Source: Aeromonadaceae bacterium
GTDB lineage: Bacteria; Pseudomonadota; Gammaproteobacteria; Enterobacterales; Aeromonadaceae
DNA: 51,239 nt
Assembly (NCBI GenBank): GCA_021209335.1
Contig: JAJOIN010000062.1
Coordinates: 1-51,239 of the forward strand
Reading direction: 5' to 3'
The number at the start of each line of letters is the position of its first letter. Position 1 is the stretch's first letter. Shown piece by piece: positions 9,693-19,221 of the stretch. The notes below the pieces were generated by a model. The model did not search any database, was not told the origin of the DNA, and saw nothing but the letters and a program-made list of their open reading frames with translations. A program made the translations under genes and the position numbers.

Positions 9693-10676
9693 ATGGGACT
9701 GTTTCGCCCCTTTAGCCTGCTGAGCCTCTGCCTGGGGCTCAGCCTCGGCGCCACCGCGGCCCCCATCCGGCCTGACGATTTTTCCCGCCTGCAGGCCCTG
9801 AGCCAGGAGCTCAAGATACCGGTGAGCCAACTGCAACTGGGCCTGGTGAAGGCCCAGTTCCGCCAGCCGGTGCTGGATGCCATCCAACGTCCTTGGGAGG
9901 CCAAGCCCTGGTCACAGTACAGACCCATCTTCCTCACCCCTGAGCGCATCGCCGCCGGTGCCGCCTTCTGGCAGCAACATGCCGACCTGCTGGCCCGCGC
10001 CGAGGCCCAGCTGCAGGTGCCCGCCGAGATGATAGTCGCCATCCTGGGGGTGGAGACCTATTTTGGCACCCGCATGGGGGATCACCCGGTGCTGGACGCC
10101 CTCTACACCCTGGGCTTCCACTACCCGCCGCGCGGCGCCTTCTTCAGCAAGGAGTTCGCCCACTATGTGCGCCTGGCGGCCGAGCAGGGCTGGGAGATGA
10201 GCGAGCCAAAAGGCTCCTATGCCGGCGCCATGGGCATGGGCCAGTTCATACCGTCGAGCTATTTGCACTATGCCATCGACTTCGACGGTGACGGCCACCG
10301 GGATCTGTTCCACAGCCCCGCCGATGCCATCGGCAGCGTGGCCAACTACTTCCATGAGCACAAGTGGCGCCTGGGCGCCCCCGTGGCCCACCCGGTCAAG
10401 GTGGCGGATGAGAGCCGGGTGCAGGCGCTGCTGAGCGACAAGCTGGAGATTGCCACCGATTGGCAGCAGCTGCAGGCCGCCGGGGTCAGCGCCGACACCG
10501 AGCTGGCGGCACAGACGCCGGTGAAGCTGATTCGGCTGGAGGGCGCCGAGGGCACCGAATACTGGGCGGTGGAGCATAACTTCTATGTCATCACCCGCTA
10601 CAACCGCAGCCCGCTGTACGCCATGGCGGTGTACCAGCTGAGCCAGGCCATCGCCCAGGAGTATCATGGCCGCTAA
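9693..10676 (+). CDS. mltB: Membrane-bound lytic murein transglycosylase B-type
   Basis: Family 3 lytic transglycosylase (327 residues) that cleaves the MurNAc-GlcNAc bond to form 1,6-anhydroMurNAc. It has an N-terminal signal peptide (LLSLCLGLSLGATAA). The catalytic glutamate sits in ILGVETYFGT (E121), followed by the family motif YAGAMGMGQFIPSSY. The signal peptide has no cysteine at a lipobox position, so unlike E. coli MltB this one looks soluble and periplasmic. It follows mrdB by 33 bases and overlaps rlpA by 11 bases, placing it in the wall-remodelling cluster. Confidence 0.92.
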   Translation: MGLFRPFSLLSLCLGLSLGATAAPIRPDDFSRLQALSQELKIPVSQLQLGLVKAQFRQPVLDAIQRPWEAKPWSQYRPIFLTPERIAAGAAFWQQHADLLARAEAQLQVPAEMIVAILGVETYFGTRMGDHPVLDALYTLGFHYPPRGAFFSKEFAHYVRLAAEQGWEMSEPKGSYAGAMGMGQFIPSSYLHYAIDFDGDGHRDLFHSPADAIGSVANYFHEHKWRLGAPVAHPVKVADESRVQALLSDKLEIATDWQQLQAAGVSADTELAAQTPVKLIRLEGAEGTEYWAVEHNFYVITRYNRSPLYAMAVYQLSQAIAQEYHGR

Positions 10677-11437
10677 TCGCCTGCCCCTGCTGGGGCTGAC
10701 GCTGCTCGGGTTACTGCTCAGTGCCTGTAGCCAGAAGCCGACGCCGACCGCCAGACCGGCCCAGCCGAGTCAGCCCGCCTATCAGGCGGTGGACGGCGTG
10801 GTGCCGCGCTTTGAGCCCTACAGCCGCATCGGCAACAAGGATTACGAGGTGCTGGGGCGCCGTTACCAGGTGTGGAACGACATCGACAGCTACACCGAAG
10901 AGGGCATCGCCTCCTGGTACGGGCCGGGGTTTCACGGCCTCAACACCTCCAACGGCGAGCGCTACGATCAGGCCAGCCTGTCCGCCGCCCACAAGAACCT
11001 GCCGCTGCCCTCCTATGTCAAGGTCACCAACCTGGATAACGGCAAGGCGCTGATAGTGCGGGTCAACGATCGGGGCCCCTTCCACGGCAACCGCATTTTG
11101 GATCTGTCGTTTGGCGCCGCCACCAAGCTGGGGGTCGTCGCCCCCCGGCACCGCCCGGGTGCGGCTGGAACTGATCAAGGTACCGGCGCCGGCCAACGCC
11201 GCCGACATCCTGGCCCGCCATGAGGCGCGCACCATACAGCTGATGGCCACCGCCTCCCCGGACAAGGCCAAGGCCACCGCCGCCCAGCTGCAACGCCAGT
11301 ACGGCATGGACTTCAAGGTGGTCAGTGCCGAGCCCGTCTACCGCCTGCAGCTGGGTCCGCTGGAGCGGGCCCAGGCAGAGAAGATGCTCAGCACACTACG
11401 GCAGGATGGCTACCGCCAGGCCTTCTTTATCAACTAG
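10666..11437 (+). CDS. rlpA: RlpA septal-ring lytic transglycosylase (frameshifted in this sequence)
   Basis: Outer-membrane lipoprotein with a lipobox LLSAC (Cys21), a double-psi beta-barrel domain (GIASWYGPGFHG, RVNDRGPFH) and a C-terminal SPOR domain that binds denuded glycan strands (about the last 75 residues). The frame breaks in a run of six C at 11141-11146. Taking one C out gives VVAPGTARVRLELIKV, a normal family sequence, and a full protein of 256 residues. The SPOR domain is intact in the second frame, so the reading error is more likely than a true loss. The start overlaps the mltB stop. Confidence 0.87.
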
Positions 11438-11457
11438 CCGCCCGCGGCGGCGACGCA

Positions 11458-11488
11458 CAGGGGCTGCCAGGGGCGGCCCCTGTTTGTT
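11458..11488 (+). terminator. Probable terminator of the mrdAB-mltB-rlpA run
   Basis: CAGGGGC (11458-11464) pairs with GCCCCTG (11476-11482), followed by TTTGTT. The stem has an internal bulge and the T tract is broken, so strength is moderate. Confidence 0.6.
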
Positions 11489-11493
11489 ATAGT
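11485..11493 (+). promoter_or_regulatory. Extended -10 promoter element before dacA
   Basis: TGTTATAGT is an extended -10 (TGn-TATAGT), 48 bases before the dacA ATG. It overlaps the T-tract of the preceding terminator. No convincing -35 is visible. Confidence 0.45.
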
Positions 11494-11541
11494 ATTGGCC
11501 CGTCGCCCCAGCCCGGGCACTCATTCACCACACAGATAAGG

Positions 11542-12774
11542 ATGATGACGTTGAAACTGGCGAAAACCCTGCTGCTGAGCGTCGCCGTGACCGTTAGCGG
11601 CGCCGTGCTGGCCGAATCTCCCACAGCGCCGACCCCGGATCCTGCCCCGCGGCCGGATCCCACACCGACAATCCCGGTGGCCATACCGGCCCCCCCGCAA
11701 CTGGCTGCCAAGGCCTATCTGCTGATGGACTACCATACCGGCCAGGTGTTGTTTGGTGCCAACGAACACGAACGTCTGCCACCGGCCAGCCTGACCAAGA
11801 TGATGACCTCCTACCTCATCGGCCAGGAGCTCAAGTCCGGCAACATCAAGCCCACTGACATGGTGACCATCAGCCAGAACGCCTGGTCGAAGAACTACTC
11901 CGACTCTTCCAAGATGTTCATCGAGGTGGGCAAGCAGGTGAGTGTGGATAACCTGAACAAGGGCATCATCATCCAATCCGGCAACGACGCCTGCATCGCC
12001 ATGGCCGAGCACATCGCCGGCTCCGAAGACTCCTTCGCCAGCCTGATGAACCAATGGGCCGCCAAGCTGGGTATGAAGGAGAGTCACTTCGTCAACTCCC
12101 ATGGCCTGCACAACGAGAACCACTACTCCAGCGCCTACGACATGGCCCTGCTGGGCCGCGCCCTGATCCGGGATCTGCCCGAGGAGTACGCCATCTACGC
12201 CCAGAAGGAGTTCACCTTCAACGGCATCCGGCAGCACAACCGCAACAAGCTGCTGTGGGACAAGAGCCTGCCGGTGGACGGCATCAAGACCGGCCACGTC
12301 AGCGAGGTGGGCTACAACCTGGTGGCCTCCGCCCCCGGCCCGGACAACATGCGCCTGATCTCAGTGGTGCTGGGTGCCAACTCAGAGCGGGAGCGGGCCG
12401 AAGACAGCAAGAAACTGCTGACCTACGGCTTCCGTTTCTACCAGAACCTCACCCCCTATAAGGCCGGCGCCGAGCTGACCAGCCAGCGCATCTGGATGGG
12501 TGACAAGAGCGAGATCAAGCTGGGTACTGCCCAGGAGATCAGTGTGATAGTGCCCCGCGGTCAGGCCAGCAATATGAAGGCGGAGTTCCAGTTGAATGGC
12601 CAGCTCAACGCCCCCATCCAGCAGGGTGACGTGGTGGGCACCATCTACCTAAAAACCGACGACAAGGAGTTGGCCAGCTACCCGCTGGTGGCCCTGGAGA
12701 GCGTAGAGGAAGGCAGCCTGTTCAGCCGGCTGTGGGATTACCTGCTGCTGCTTGTCCAGCGACTGTTCAGCTAA
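11542..12774 (+). CDS. dacA: D-alanyl-D-alanine carboxypeptidase (PBP5/6 type)
   Basis: Low-molecular-mass PBP that removes the terminal D-Ala from pentapeptides. The 410-residue precursor has a signal peptide, an unusual Pro-rich linker (TPDPAPRPDPTPTIP), then the catalytic motifs SLTK (Ser83), SGN and KTG (Lys249). After the PBP5 C-terminal domain it ends in an amphipathic anchor helix (LFSRLWDYLLLLVQRLF) that tethers it to the outer face of the inner membrane. ATG 11545 is an equally possible start; AGGAT lies upstream. It is flanked by its own promoter-like element and terminator. Confidence 0.95.
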   Translation: MMTLKLAKTLLLSVAVTVSGAVLAESPTAPTPDPAPRPDPTPTIPVAIPAPPQLAAKAYLLMDYHTGQVLFGANEHERLPPASLTKMMTSYLIGQELKSGNIKPTDMVTISQNAWSKNYSDSSKMFIEVGKQVSVDNLNKGIIIQSGNDACIAMAEHIAGSEDSFASLMNQWAAKLGMKESHFVNSHGLHNENHYSSAYDMALLGRALIRDLPEEYAIYAQKEFTFNGIRQHNRNKLLWDKSLPVDGIKTGHVSEVGYNLVASAPGPDNMRLISVVLGANSERERAEDSKKLLTYGFRFYQNLTPYKAGAELTSQRIWMGDKSEIKLGTAQEISVIVPRGQASNMKAEFQLNGQLNAPIQQGDVVGTIYLKTDDKELASYPLVALESVEEGSLFSRLWDYLLLLVQRLFS

Positions 12775-12780
12775 CCCCCA

Positions 12781-12812
12781 GGCGCCTGCGGCCGCCCCCG
12801 CAGGCGCCCTGT
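12781..12812 (+). terminator. Intrinsic terminator after dacA
   Basis: A perfect 11-bp GC-rich stem (GGCGCCTGCGG pairing with CCGCAGGCGCC) with a six-base loop, followed by CTGTTTA, directly after the dacA stop. Confidence 0.75.
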
Positions 12813-12828
12813 TTACAGAAGAACCGCT

Positions 12829-13098
12829 ATGTCTTTGAATACCAAATTTGACGAACTGCTCGAATTTCCCTGCCAGTTTCCCTTCAAGGTGCTGGGCCTG
12901 GCCGATCCCGCCCTGGTGGAGCAGGTGATCGCCGTGCTGCAGCAACACGCCCCTGGCGACTACAGCCCTACCATCAAACCCAGCGCCAAGGGCAACTACC
13001 ATTCGGTCAGCGTTACCGTTACCGCCACCAGCAAGGCTCAGCTGGAAACCCTCTACACCGAACTGGGCAAGCTGGAGCTGGTCCGTTACGTGCTGTGA
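12829..13098 (+). CDS. ybeD: YbeD / DUF493 family protein
   Basis: An 89-residue alpha/beta protein of the DUF493 family, resembling small ACT-like regulatory folds. The family-typical stretches [14 protein letters not shown] and [12 protein letters not shown] are present. Its function is not established; its constant position between dacA and lipB has led to suggestions of a link with lipoate metabolism, which is inference. It has its own upstream terminator boundary, so it may be transcribed from a start between the dacA terminator and 12829. Confidence 0.9.
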   Translation: MSLNTKFDELLEFPCQFPFKVLGLADPALVEQVIAVLQQHAPGDYSPTIKPSAKGNYHSVSVTVTATSKAQLETLYTELGKLELVRYVL

Positions 13099-13109
13099 TC
13101 CGCTTCACG

Positions 13110-13138
13110 CTGGCAATATGACAGGCCCTGGCTATAAT
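13110..13138 (+). promoter_or_regulatory. Sigma-70 promoter of lipB-lipA
   Basis: CTGGCA (13110-13115), a 17-bp spacer and the perfect consensus TATAAT (13133-13138), 33 bases before the lipB start. The -35 matches four of six positions. Confidence 0.6.
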
Positions 13139-13170
13139 GGCCGCTCAGCGTTAACACAGGGGTAACATTC

Positions 13171-13818
13171 TTGCAGCAGGATCTCATAGTGCGCTACCTG
13201 GGACGGCGTCCTTACCTCGACACCTGGCAGGCGATGCAGCGTTTCACCAATGAGCGCGACGGCGACACGCCGGACGAGATCTGGCTGCTGGAACATGAGC
13301 CCGTCTACACCCAGGGGCAGGCCGGCAAGGCCGAGCACCTGCTGCAGCGCACCCAGATCCCCGTGATCCAGAGCGACCGCGGCGGCCAGATCACCTATCA
13401 CGGCCCGGGCCAACTCATCGCCTACCTGCTGCTGGATGTCCGCCGCCAGGCGTACGGCGTGCGCCATCTGGTGACCTGCATGGAGCAGGCGGTGATCAGC
13501 TTGCTGGCCGAACAGGGTATCCAGGCCGCCGCCAAACCCGACGCCCCTGGCGTCTACGTGAAAGGCGCCAAGATCGCCTCTGTGGGGCTGCGCATCCGGC
13601 GCGGCTGCTCCTTCCATGGTCTGGCACTCAACGTCAACATGGATCTGCGCCCCTTCCAAGACATCAACCCCTGTGGCTACGCCGGCCTGGCCATGACCCA
13701 ATGCGCGGATCTGGGCGGGCCTCAGAGTGTGAGCGAGGCAGCCCCCCGGCTGCTCAAGGCCCTGAGCCAGCAACTGGCCCGGCCCCGTTGGACTGAACTG
13801 CACGAGGAAACCCCATGA
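13171..13818 (+). CDS. lipB: Octanoyl-[acyl carrier protein]:protein octanoyltransferase LipB
   Basis: Transfers octanoate from acyl carrier protein to the lipoyl domains of 2-oxoacid dehydrogenases and GcvH, the first step of de novo lipoylation. The 215-residue protein shows the family signature [14 protein letters not shown], the catalytic Lys134 (GAKIAS) and the thioether-forming Cys168 (NPCGYAG). The start is a TTG at 13171, supported by alignment to LipB N-termini and an AGGGG upstream. The lipA ATG overlaps its stop (ATGA), so the two are coupled. Confidence 0.95.
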   Translation: MQQDLIVRYLGRRPYLDTWQAMQRFTNERDGDTPDEIWLLEHEPVYTQGQAGKAEHLLQRTQIPVIQSDRGGQITYHGPGQLIAYLLLDVRRQAYGVRHLVTCMEQAVISLLAEQGIQAAAKPDAPGVYVKGAKIASVGLRIRRGCSFHGLALNVNMDLRPFQDINPCGYAGLAMTQCADLGGPQSVSEAAPRLLKALSQQLARPRWTELHEETP

Positions 13819-14780
13819 GCAAACCCACCCGCATGGAGCCCGGCGTCAAGCTGCGCGACGCCGACAAGATGGCCCTGATCCCGGTCAAGTTCATGCCTGA
13901 CGCCGACGAGCCCCTGCTGCCCAAGCCGGACTGGATGCGCATCCGCCTGCCCGCCAGCAGCGACAAGATACAGCACGTCAAAAACATCATGCGCAAGAAC
14001 AAGTTGCACTCGGTCTGCGAGGAGGCCTCCTGCCCCAACCTGGCCGAATGCTTCAACCACGGCACCGCCACCTTCATGATTTTGGGTGCCATCTGCACTC
14101 GGCGCTGCCCCTTCTGCGACGTGGCCCACGGCCGGCCATTGGCGCCGGATGCAGAAGAGCCGCAAAAGCTGGCCAAGACCATCGCCGAGATGGGGCTCAA
14201 ATACGTGGTGATCACCTCGGTGGACCGGGACGATCTGCGGGACGGCGGTGCCCAGCACTTTGCCGACTGCATCAACGCCATCCGCCGTGAATCCCCCAAC
14301 ACCCGCATCGAGACCCTGACGCCCGATTTTCGCGGTCGCATGGACACGGCCCTCGACATCCTCAAGGACAATCCGCCGGATGTGTTTAACCACAACCTGG
14401 AAACCGCCCCGCGCCTGTATCGCATGGCGCGCCCGGGTGCCGACTACCAGTGGTCGCTGGACTTGCTCAAGCGCATGGGCGAGCTGCATCCCAACATGCC
14501 CACCAAGTCCGGTCTGATGATGGGCCTGGGGGAGACCAACGAGGAGATAGTGCAAGTGCTCAAGGATCTGCGGGCCCATGGCGTCACCATGCTGACCCTG
14601 GGCCAGTATCTGCAGCCCAGCCGCCACCACCTGCCGGTGAAGCGCTATGTGCCGCCCCATGAGTTTGACGAGCTCAAGCAGATCGCCCTGGATCTGGGCT
14701 TCACCCACGCCGCCTGCGGCCCCTTCGTCCGCTCCTCCTACCATGCGGATCTGCAGGCCCAGGGCAAAGAGGTGAAGTAA
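13815..14780 (+). CDS. lipA: Lipoyl synthase (radical SAM)
   Basis: Inserts two sulfur atoms into octanoyl groups on lipoyl domains. The 321-residue protein carries the auxiliary cluster cysteines C68, C73, C79 and the radical-SAM cluster C94, C98, C101 in CTRRCPFC, at the same residue numbers as in the E. coli enzyme. The C-terminal RSSY motif, whose serine ligates the auxiliary cluster, is at 306-309. It overlaps lipB by four bases and is followed by a strong terminator. Confidence 0.98.
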   Translation: MSKPTRMEPGVKLRDADKMALIPVKFMPDADEPLLPKPDWMRIRLPASSDKIQHVKNIMRKNKLHSVCEEASCPNLAECFNHGTATFMILGAICTRRCPFCDVAHGRPLAPDAEEPQKLAKTIAEMGLKYVVITSVDRDDLRDGGAQHFADCINAIRRESPNTRIETLTPDFRGRMDTALDILKDNPPDVFNHNLETAPRLYRMARPGADYQWSLDLLKRMGELHPNMPTKSGLMMGLGETNEEIVQVLKDLRAHGVTMLTLGQYLQPSRHHLPVKRYVPPHEFDELKQIALDLGFTHAACGPFVRSSYHADLQAQGKEVK

Positions 14781-14801
14781 GCCACCAGCGCCGGATAACC
14801 C

Positions 14802-14830
14802 GCGCAAGGCCCAGGCCTTGCGCTTTTTTT
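14802..14830 (+). terminator. Intrinsic terminator after lipA
   Basis: Perfect 8-bp stem GCGCAAGG / CCTTGCGC, a six-base loop, then seven T. It closes the lip operon. Confidence 0.9.
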
Positions 14831-14923
14831 GCCGGCTCGTCGTTTTGGCAGCCTAGCCTGTGGCTGCCTATGCTCAGATCACCTCTGATCACGGGCCTGG
14901 CCCGACTGGCAAGGACGCTGCCG

Positions 14924-17248
14924 ATGAGCCTGATCCCCGACAGTCTGCGCACTCGAAGCCTGCTTTACCTGCTGCTGCTGGTGGCGCTGGCGGCCGGCTT
15001 AAGCTACTGGAGCAGCAGCCAGCTATTGCAGCACAGCGCCCGTGAGTACGAACACCACAGCCTGGCTGCGGATCTGGAGCGGGCCCGGCTGCTGCTGGAG
15101 ACGGAACAACGCAGCCTGCTGCGCCATGTGGTGGACTATGCGATCTGGGACGACACCTGGGAGTTTATGGCCACCGCCGCTCCCGCTTATCTGACCGACA
15201 ACTATCAGCCGGATTACCTGGCGAACCTCTCGGTGGACTATGTGCTGTTTGTCGATGCACAACAGCAGCTGATGCACAGCCTGGATTATCAGGGGGAAGC
15301 CAAGGCGCTACAGCCGCTGCCGGCCAACAGTCCGCTCTGGCTACAGATACAGCGCCTGCTCGTCCGCTATTTTGCGCTGAGCCCCACGCAGGGCGGCATG
15401 CTCAGCGGCTGGGTTGAGGATCTCCCGGTACTGCTTGCCATCCATCCCATCCTCGACAGCCAGAGTCAGTCACCAGCCCGCGGCTGGCTGGTGATGGGGC
15501 AACGTCTGACGCCGGCGCGCCAGGACGCCTTGCGCCAGCAGCTCAGGCTGCCGCTCCAGCTCACCCGGCCCGCTCTGCCCGTGCAGACGCCGAGCGGCTG
15601 GCTGTTCAGCCATCAGGGCCTATCGGATCGCTACAATCCGGGACAGATTGACCTGCGCCTGCAACAGCCACCGCAACTGTCGGCCCAGCTGAGCCTGTGG
15701 CAACAACTGCTGATCGGCAACTCCATCCTCTTGTCGCTGGTGGCCTGCGGCATGTCCGCCCTGCTGTTTGATCGGCTGGTGATGCGGCGCCTGAGCCAGT
15801 TTGCTCAGCTGGCCCGACGCAGAGGCATGGAGCAGGGCAGCCGCCTGCCCCGTTGGCCGGTGCAGGGTAACGATGAGCTGGATCACCTGGCCATCTCGTT
15901 GAACCACATGGTCAGCCAGATCCATCACGCCCATCGGGATCTCTACGATGAGGCACGGCACGACCCGCTTACCGGCCTGGGCAACCGCAAATACTTCAGC
16001 GAGGTGCTGCAACGCTACGGCGAACTGTTGCAGCACCACCCTGAGTTGCAAGTGGCCCTGCTGATGCTGGATCTGGATGGCTTTAAGCTGATCAATGACA
16101 GCCTGGGGCACCATCAGGGTGACGCCCTGCTCATCACAGTCGCCCAACGGCTGCGCAGTGTCGCCCGCACCTCAGATGTGCTGGTTCGCCTGGGGGGCGA
16201 TGAATTCGCCTTTGTCTGCCTGCTGCCGGAGGGCGGCGGTCGTGCCGAGCATCTGGCCGAGCGGCTGTTGCAACAGATCGCCTTACCCATCCACCTGGGG
16301 GCCTCGCCCCTGCGCATCAGTGGCTCCATCGGCATCGCCTACCAGCAAACACAGCTGCGCGCCGAGGAGCTGATCCGCAACGCGGATCTGGCCATGTACC
16401 AGGCCAAACGCCAGCGCAAGGGCAGCTGCCACACCTTTGACCCCAGCCTGCATCAGGCCATCAGCCAACGGCTGAGCCTGGAGCAGGCCTTACGGCAGGC
16501 GATCAAGGAGGAAGCGCTGGAGGTCTGGTATCAGCCAATTGTGGATGCCCAAAGCGGTGAGCCCCTGATGGTGGAAGCCCTGGCCCGCTGGCCCCGTGCC
16601 GAGGGGTATTGCCCACCGGCTGAATTCATCCCCATCGCCGAGGAGGCAGGCCTCATCGGCGAGCTGGGCATGTGGATTGCCGAACAGGCGATCGCCACCC
16701 TGCCACGCCTGCGCCGTCAATCTCCCCACCTGACCCTCAACATCAATCTCTCTGTGCTGCAACTGCTGCAAGAGGATCTGGTGGACATCCTGGCCCGGCG
16801 CTGCGATGCGGCCGGCCTACCACGGCAAGCCATTCACATGGAGCTGACCGAGAGCCTGTTTGCCAACGACCATGACAAGGTAAAGCGGCAGTTGCTGCGC
16901 CTGGTGGCGGCCGGGTTTGCCATTCATCTGGATGACTTCGGCACCGGCTACTCCTCCTTGCAGCGCTTGCAGGAGATGCCGGTGACCAGCCTGAAGATGG
17001 ATCGCTGCTTTCTGGCACGGCTCGATGAGGGCGATGAGCGGATTGTCCGCGCCATCCTCTCCCTGGGGCAAACCCTCCAGATGGAGGTCATCGTCGAAGG
17101 GGTGGAGACTCAGGCCCAGCGCCAGCGGTTACAGGAGCTGGGGGCCAGGCTGATGCAAGGCTTCCTGTTTTCGCCGCCCCGGCCCTTGCCACAACTGCTG
17201 GCCTGGCTGGCGGCGCCGAAAATGGCAGCAGATGAATCTGAGTCATGA
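14924..17248 (+). CDS. CHASE4-type periplasmic sensor with GGDEF and EAL domains
   Basis: A membrane c-di-GMP turnover protein of 774 residues. It has a helix at about 11-29, a periplasmic domain with DYAIWDDTWEF (71-81), typical of CHASE4, a second helix at about 262-283, a HAMP-like linker, then GGDEF and EAL. Both output motifs are intact: GGDEF at 424-428, EAL at 551-553 and DDFGTGYSS at 670-678, so both cyclase and phosphodiesterase activity are possible. ATG 14924 is preferred because AAGGA lies eight bases before it; ATG 14870 is in frame but has no ribosome-binding site. The ligand is unknown. Confidence 0.9.
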   Translation: MSLIPDSLRTRSLLYLLLLVALAAGLSYWSSSQLLQHSAREYEHHSLAADLERARLLLETEQRSLLRHVVDYAIWDDTWEFMATAAPAYLTDNYQPDYLANLSVDYVLFVDAQQQLMHSLDYQGEAKALQPLPANSPLWLQIQRLLVRYFALSPTQGGMLSGWVEDLPVLLAIHPILDSQSQSPARGWLVMGQRLTPARQDALRQQLRLPLQLTRPALPVQTPSGWLFSHQGLSDRYNPGQIDLRLQQPPQLSAQLSLWQQLLIGNSILLSLVACGMSALLFDRLVMRRLSQFAQLARRRGMEQGSRLPRWPVQGNDELDHLAISLNHMVSQIHHAHRDLYDEARHDPLTGLGNRKYFSEVLQRYGELLQHHPELQVALLMLDLDGFKLINDSLGHHQGDALLITVAQRLRSVARTSDVLVRLGGDEFAFVCLLPEGGGRAEHLAERLLQQIALPIHLGASPLRISGSIGIAYQQTQLRAEELIRNADLAMYQAKRQRKGSCHTFDPSLHQAISQRLSLEQALRQAIKEEALEVWYQPIVDAQSGEPLMVEALARWPRAEGYCPPAEFIPIAEEAGLIGELGMWIAEQAIATLPRLRRQSPHLTLNINLSVLQLLQEDLVDILARRCDAAGLPRQAIHMELTESLFANDHDKVKRQLLRLVAAGFAIHLDDFGTGYSSLQRLQEMPVTSLKMDRCFLARLDEGDERIVRAILSLGQTLQMEVIVEGVETQAQRQRLQELGARLMQGFLFSPPRPLPQLLAWLAAPKMAADESES

Positions 17249-17275
17249 CGCAGCCCCTTGGCGCCACGCCCTGGC

Positions 17276-18052
17276 ATGCTACACTGGCGCTTCGTCAGTC
17301 GCCCAAGTGTCTTGCCCTTGTTCACGAGTCCATCCCGTCTGCTCTCCTGTCTGCTGTGCCGGCCGCTGCGTTGGGGTCTGGCCGGGCTGCTGTTGATCCT
17401 GGGCGTCCTGCTGGCCTTCTCTTACTACCAGGTGGGACTCAGCGACCGCTACACCTACGATGATGTCCGCCAGATCCCCTACAACAAGGTGGCCCTGGTG
17501 CTGGGGACGGCCCGCTACCTGGCGCCAGGCAAGCCCAACCCCTACTTCGAGAACCGCATCCGAGCCGCCGGGGAACTCTACCGACATGGCAAGGTGACCT
17601 ATTTCCTGGTCTCCGGCGATAACGCCACCTTGCGTTACAATGAGCCGCGAGAGATGCGCCGCGCCCTGCTCAAGGAGGGGATCCCGGCCCGCTTCATCTA
17701 TAGCGACTATGCCGGTTTTCGGACCCTGGACTCGGTGGTCCGCGCCTTTGAGGTGTTCGGTCAGCGTCGTTTCACCGTGGTCTCCCAGTCCTTTCACAAC
17801 GAAAGAGCCATCTATCTGGCCCGCCATCATGGCCTGGAGGTGATCGGCTATAACGCCCAGGATGTGGCCACCCGCCTGGATCTGCGTACCCGGCTGCGGG
17901 AAGTGCTGGCCCGCTTCAAGTGTCTGCTAGATGTCTATGTGCTGGAGAAGGAACCCAAGTTCCTCGGCGAGGCCATCCTGATCGGCGAGCCGGCCAGTGC
18001 CGGCTCGCCAACCGAGGAGGAAGAGGCGCCAGAGCGTCAGCCCGGAGACTGA
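17276..18052 (+). CDS. sanA: SanA-like membrane protein (DUF218, YdcF superfamily)
   Basis: SanA is an inner-membrane protein linked to envelope barrier function and vancomycin exclusion at high temperature; its biochemical activity is unproven. One helix near the N-terminus (GLAGLLLILGVLLAFSYY) is followed by the DUF218 domain with VLGTARY, LVSGDN, YAGFRTLDSVVRA, SQSFHNERA and EPKFLGE, all close to E. coli SanA. The start is uncertain: ATG 17276 lies inside a possible extended -10 (TGCTACACT, 17277-17285), and in-frame TTG codons at 17312 and 17318 are alternatives. The 3' end overlaps the convergent lipoprotein gene by 16 bases. Confidence 0.87.
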   Translation: MLHWRFVSRPSVLPLFTSPSRLLSCLLCRPLRWGLAGLLLILGVLLAFSYYQVGLSDRYTYDDVRQIPYNKVALVLGTARYLAPGKPNPYFENRIRAAGELYRHGKVTYFLVSGDNATLRYNEPREMRRALLKEGIPARFIYSDYAGFRTLDSVVRAFEVFGQRRFTVVSQSFHNERAIYLARHHGLEVIGYNAQDVATRLDLRTRLREVLARFKCLLDVYVLEKEPKFLGEAILIGEPASAGSPTEEEEAPERQPGD

Positions 18053-19173
18053 CAGCGCTCGGCCGCCTCACTGGGATTGAGCTGACGGATACTCTGGTAA
18101 AACTGCTCACAGACGGCCGTTGACCCTGCCGGCCAACGCTGTTGACACTGCAGCAATTGCGCAGCCGGATCCGTGCCCAACTTGGCCCCCATCTCCGCCT
18201 GCCAGCAAGAGGCCACCAGATCCTGGCCCATCACCTGGATGCCAACCTTGTCCGCCTTGCCGGTATCGCCACCATACTCATCAGGATCGGCGGCATACCA
18301 GATCTGACTGGGGTGATTGGCGCCCAGCACAGCCACCTGACGCCCACCCAGCTCCAGAGTCCCCAGGTCCAGGGTGGCAAAGGCCTTGCCCTTGGCGGCC
18401 CCGGCATACTGGAACTGCGCCCCGTAGCTTTGCACCAGCCACTGACGGACCGGCTGGCCAAAGGCCACCATGGGGTAACTCTGCCCCGTCTGCGCGGCCT
18501 GACTCCACAGCGCTATCATGCCTTTGACATAGGGGGTGAAGGCCGCGTAGGTGGGCGCCAGCTTGCTGCCGACATTGGCCGGGGCCGCCACCGGAGCCAG
18601 ATCAATGATGGTCTGGTAGGCCGGGGTCTGCTCCTTGGGTACCCCGTTCAAGTTCAGCAAGGCCGCCCAGCGATCCGTGGTCTTGGACTCGAGGTAGTCC
18701 TGCGCCTTCATCAGGGAGTCGTCAGGCGGGAAATGGAGCAACTGCACCGAATAGTGGTTGGCCAGAGCCATGCCATGGGGCAGGAAGAAGCGCCAGTTGT
18801 AGGCCCAGACATGGGTCTGATTAAGCTGCTGGGCGGCACTGAAGGCGGATTGCCCCAAGCCCAGAAACGCCATCACGCGGGTACCGTAATCTGCCGGCAC
18901 CCCATCGGGAAACTGCACCTTGACGTGACCATCCTCCAGGCGTACCGCAACCTGACCGGCATAACCATCCCGTTGCAGACTCTGGTTGAGATAATGTGCC
19001 ACCGTCTGCTCCAGTGTCATCTGCTCGTAGCAGATCTCGCTGCAGTTATTGGGATAGGAGTAAAGCTGACTGACCCCTGTGATGGGACCCAACACCAGCT
19101 CGCTCGACGAAGACCAGATGCAGCCGGAGGAGACCAAACCCAGAAGACAGATCATTCCCTTCACTTTATTCAT
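18037..19173 (-). CDS. Orphan putative lipoprotein, unrecognised family
   Basis: A 378-residue secreted protein with a short basic N-terminus, a hydrophobic core and a probable lipobox VSSGC (Cys18). The serine at -3 is unusual, so lipidation is likely rather than certain. The mature part is rich in aromatic residues and has a few scattered cysteines. No domain was recognised. It lies 48 bases downstream of the hybrid kinase gene on the same strand, so the two could be cotranscribed and it may be an envelope partner of that sensor (inference). Its end overlaps the convergent sanA gene. Confidence 0.7.
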   Translation of the reverse strand: MNKVKGMICLLGLVSSGCIWSSSSELVLGPITGVSQLYSYPNNCSEICYEQMTLEQTVAHYLNQSLQRDGYAGQVAVRLEDGHVKVQFPDGVPADYGTRVMAFLGLGQSAFSAAQQLNQTHVWAYNWRFFLPHGMALANHYSVQLLHFPPDDSLMKAQDYLESKTTDRWAALLNLNGVPKEQTPAYQTIIDLAPVAAPANVGSKLAPTYAAFTPYVKGMIALWSQAAQTGQSYPMVAFGQPVRQWLVQSYGAQFQYAGAAKGKAFATLDLGTLELGGRQVAVLGANHPSQIWYAADPDEYGGDTGKADKVGIQVMGQDLVASCWQAEMGAKLGTDPAAQLLQCQQRWPAGSTAVCEQFYQSIRQLNPSEAAERCQSPG

Positions 19174-19221
19174 CTAATGCACACTCCCTGCGACCTTGAA
19201 GAGGAAACAAACGAATCCCAA

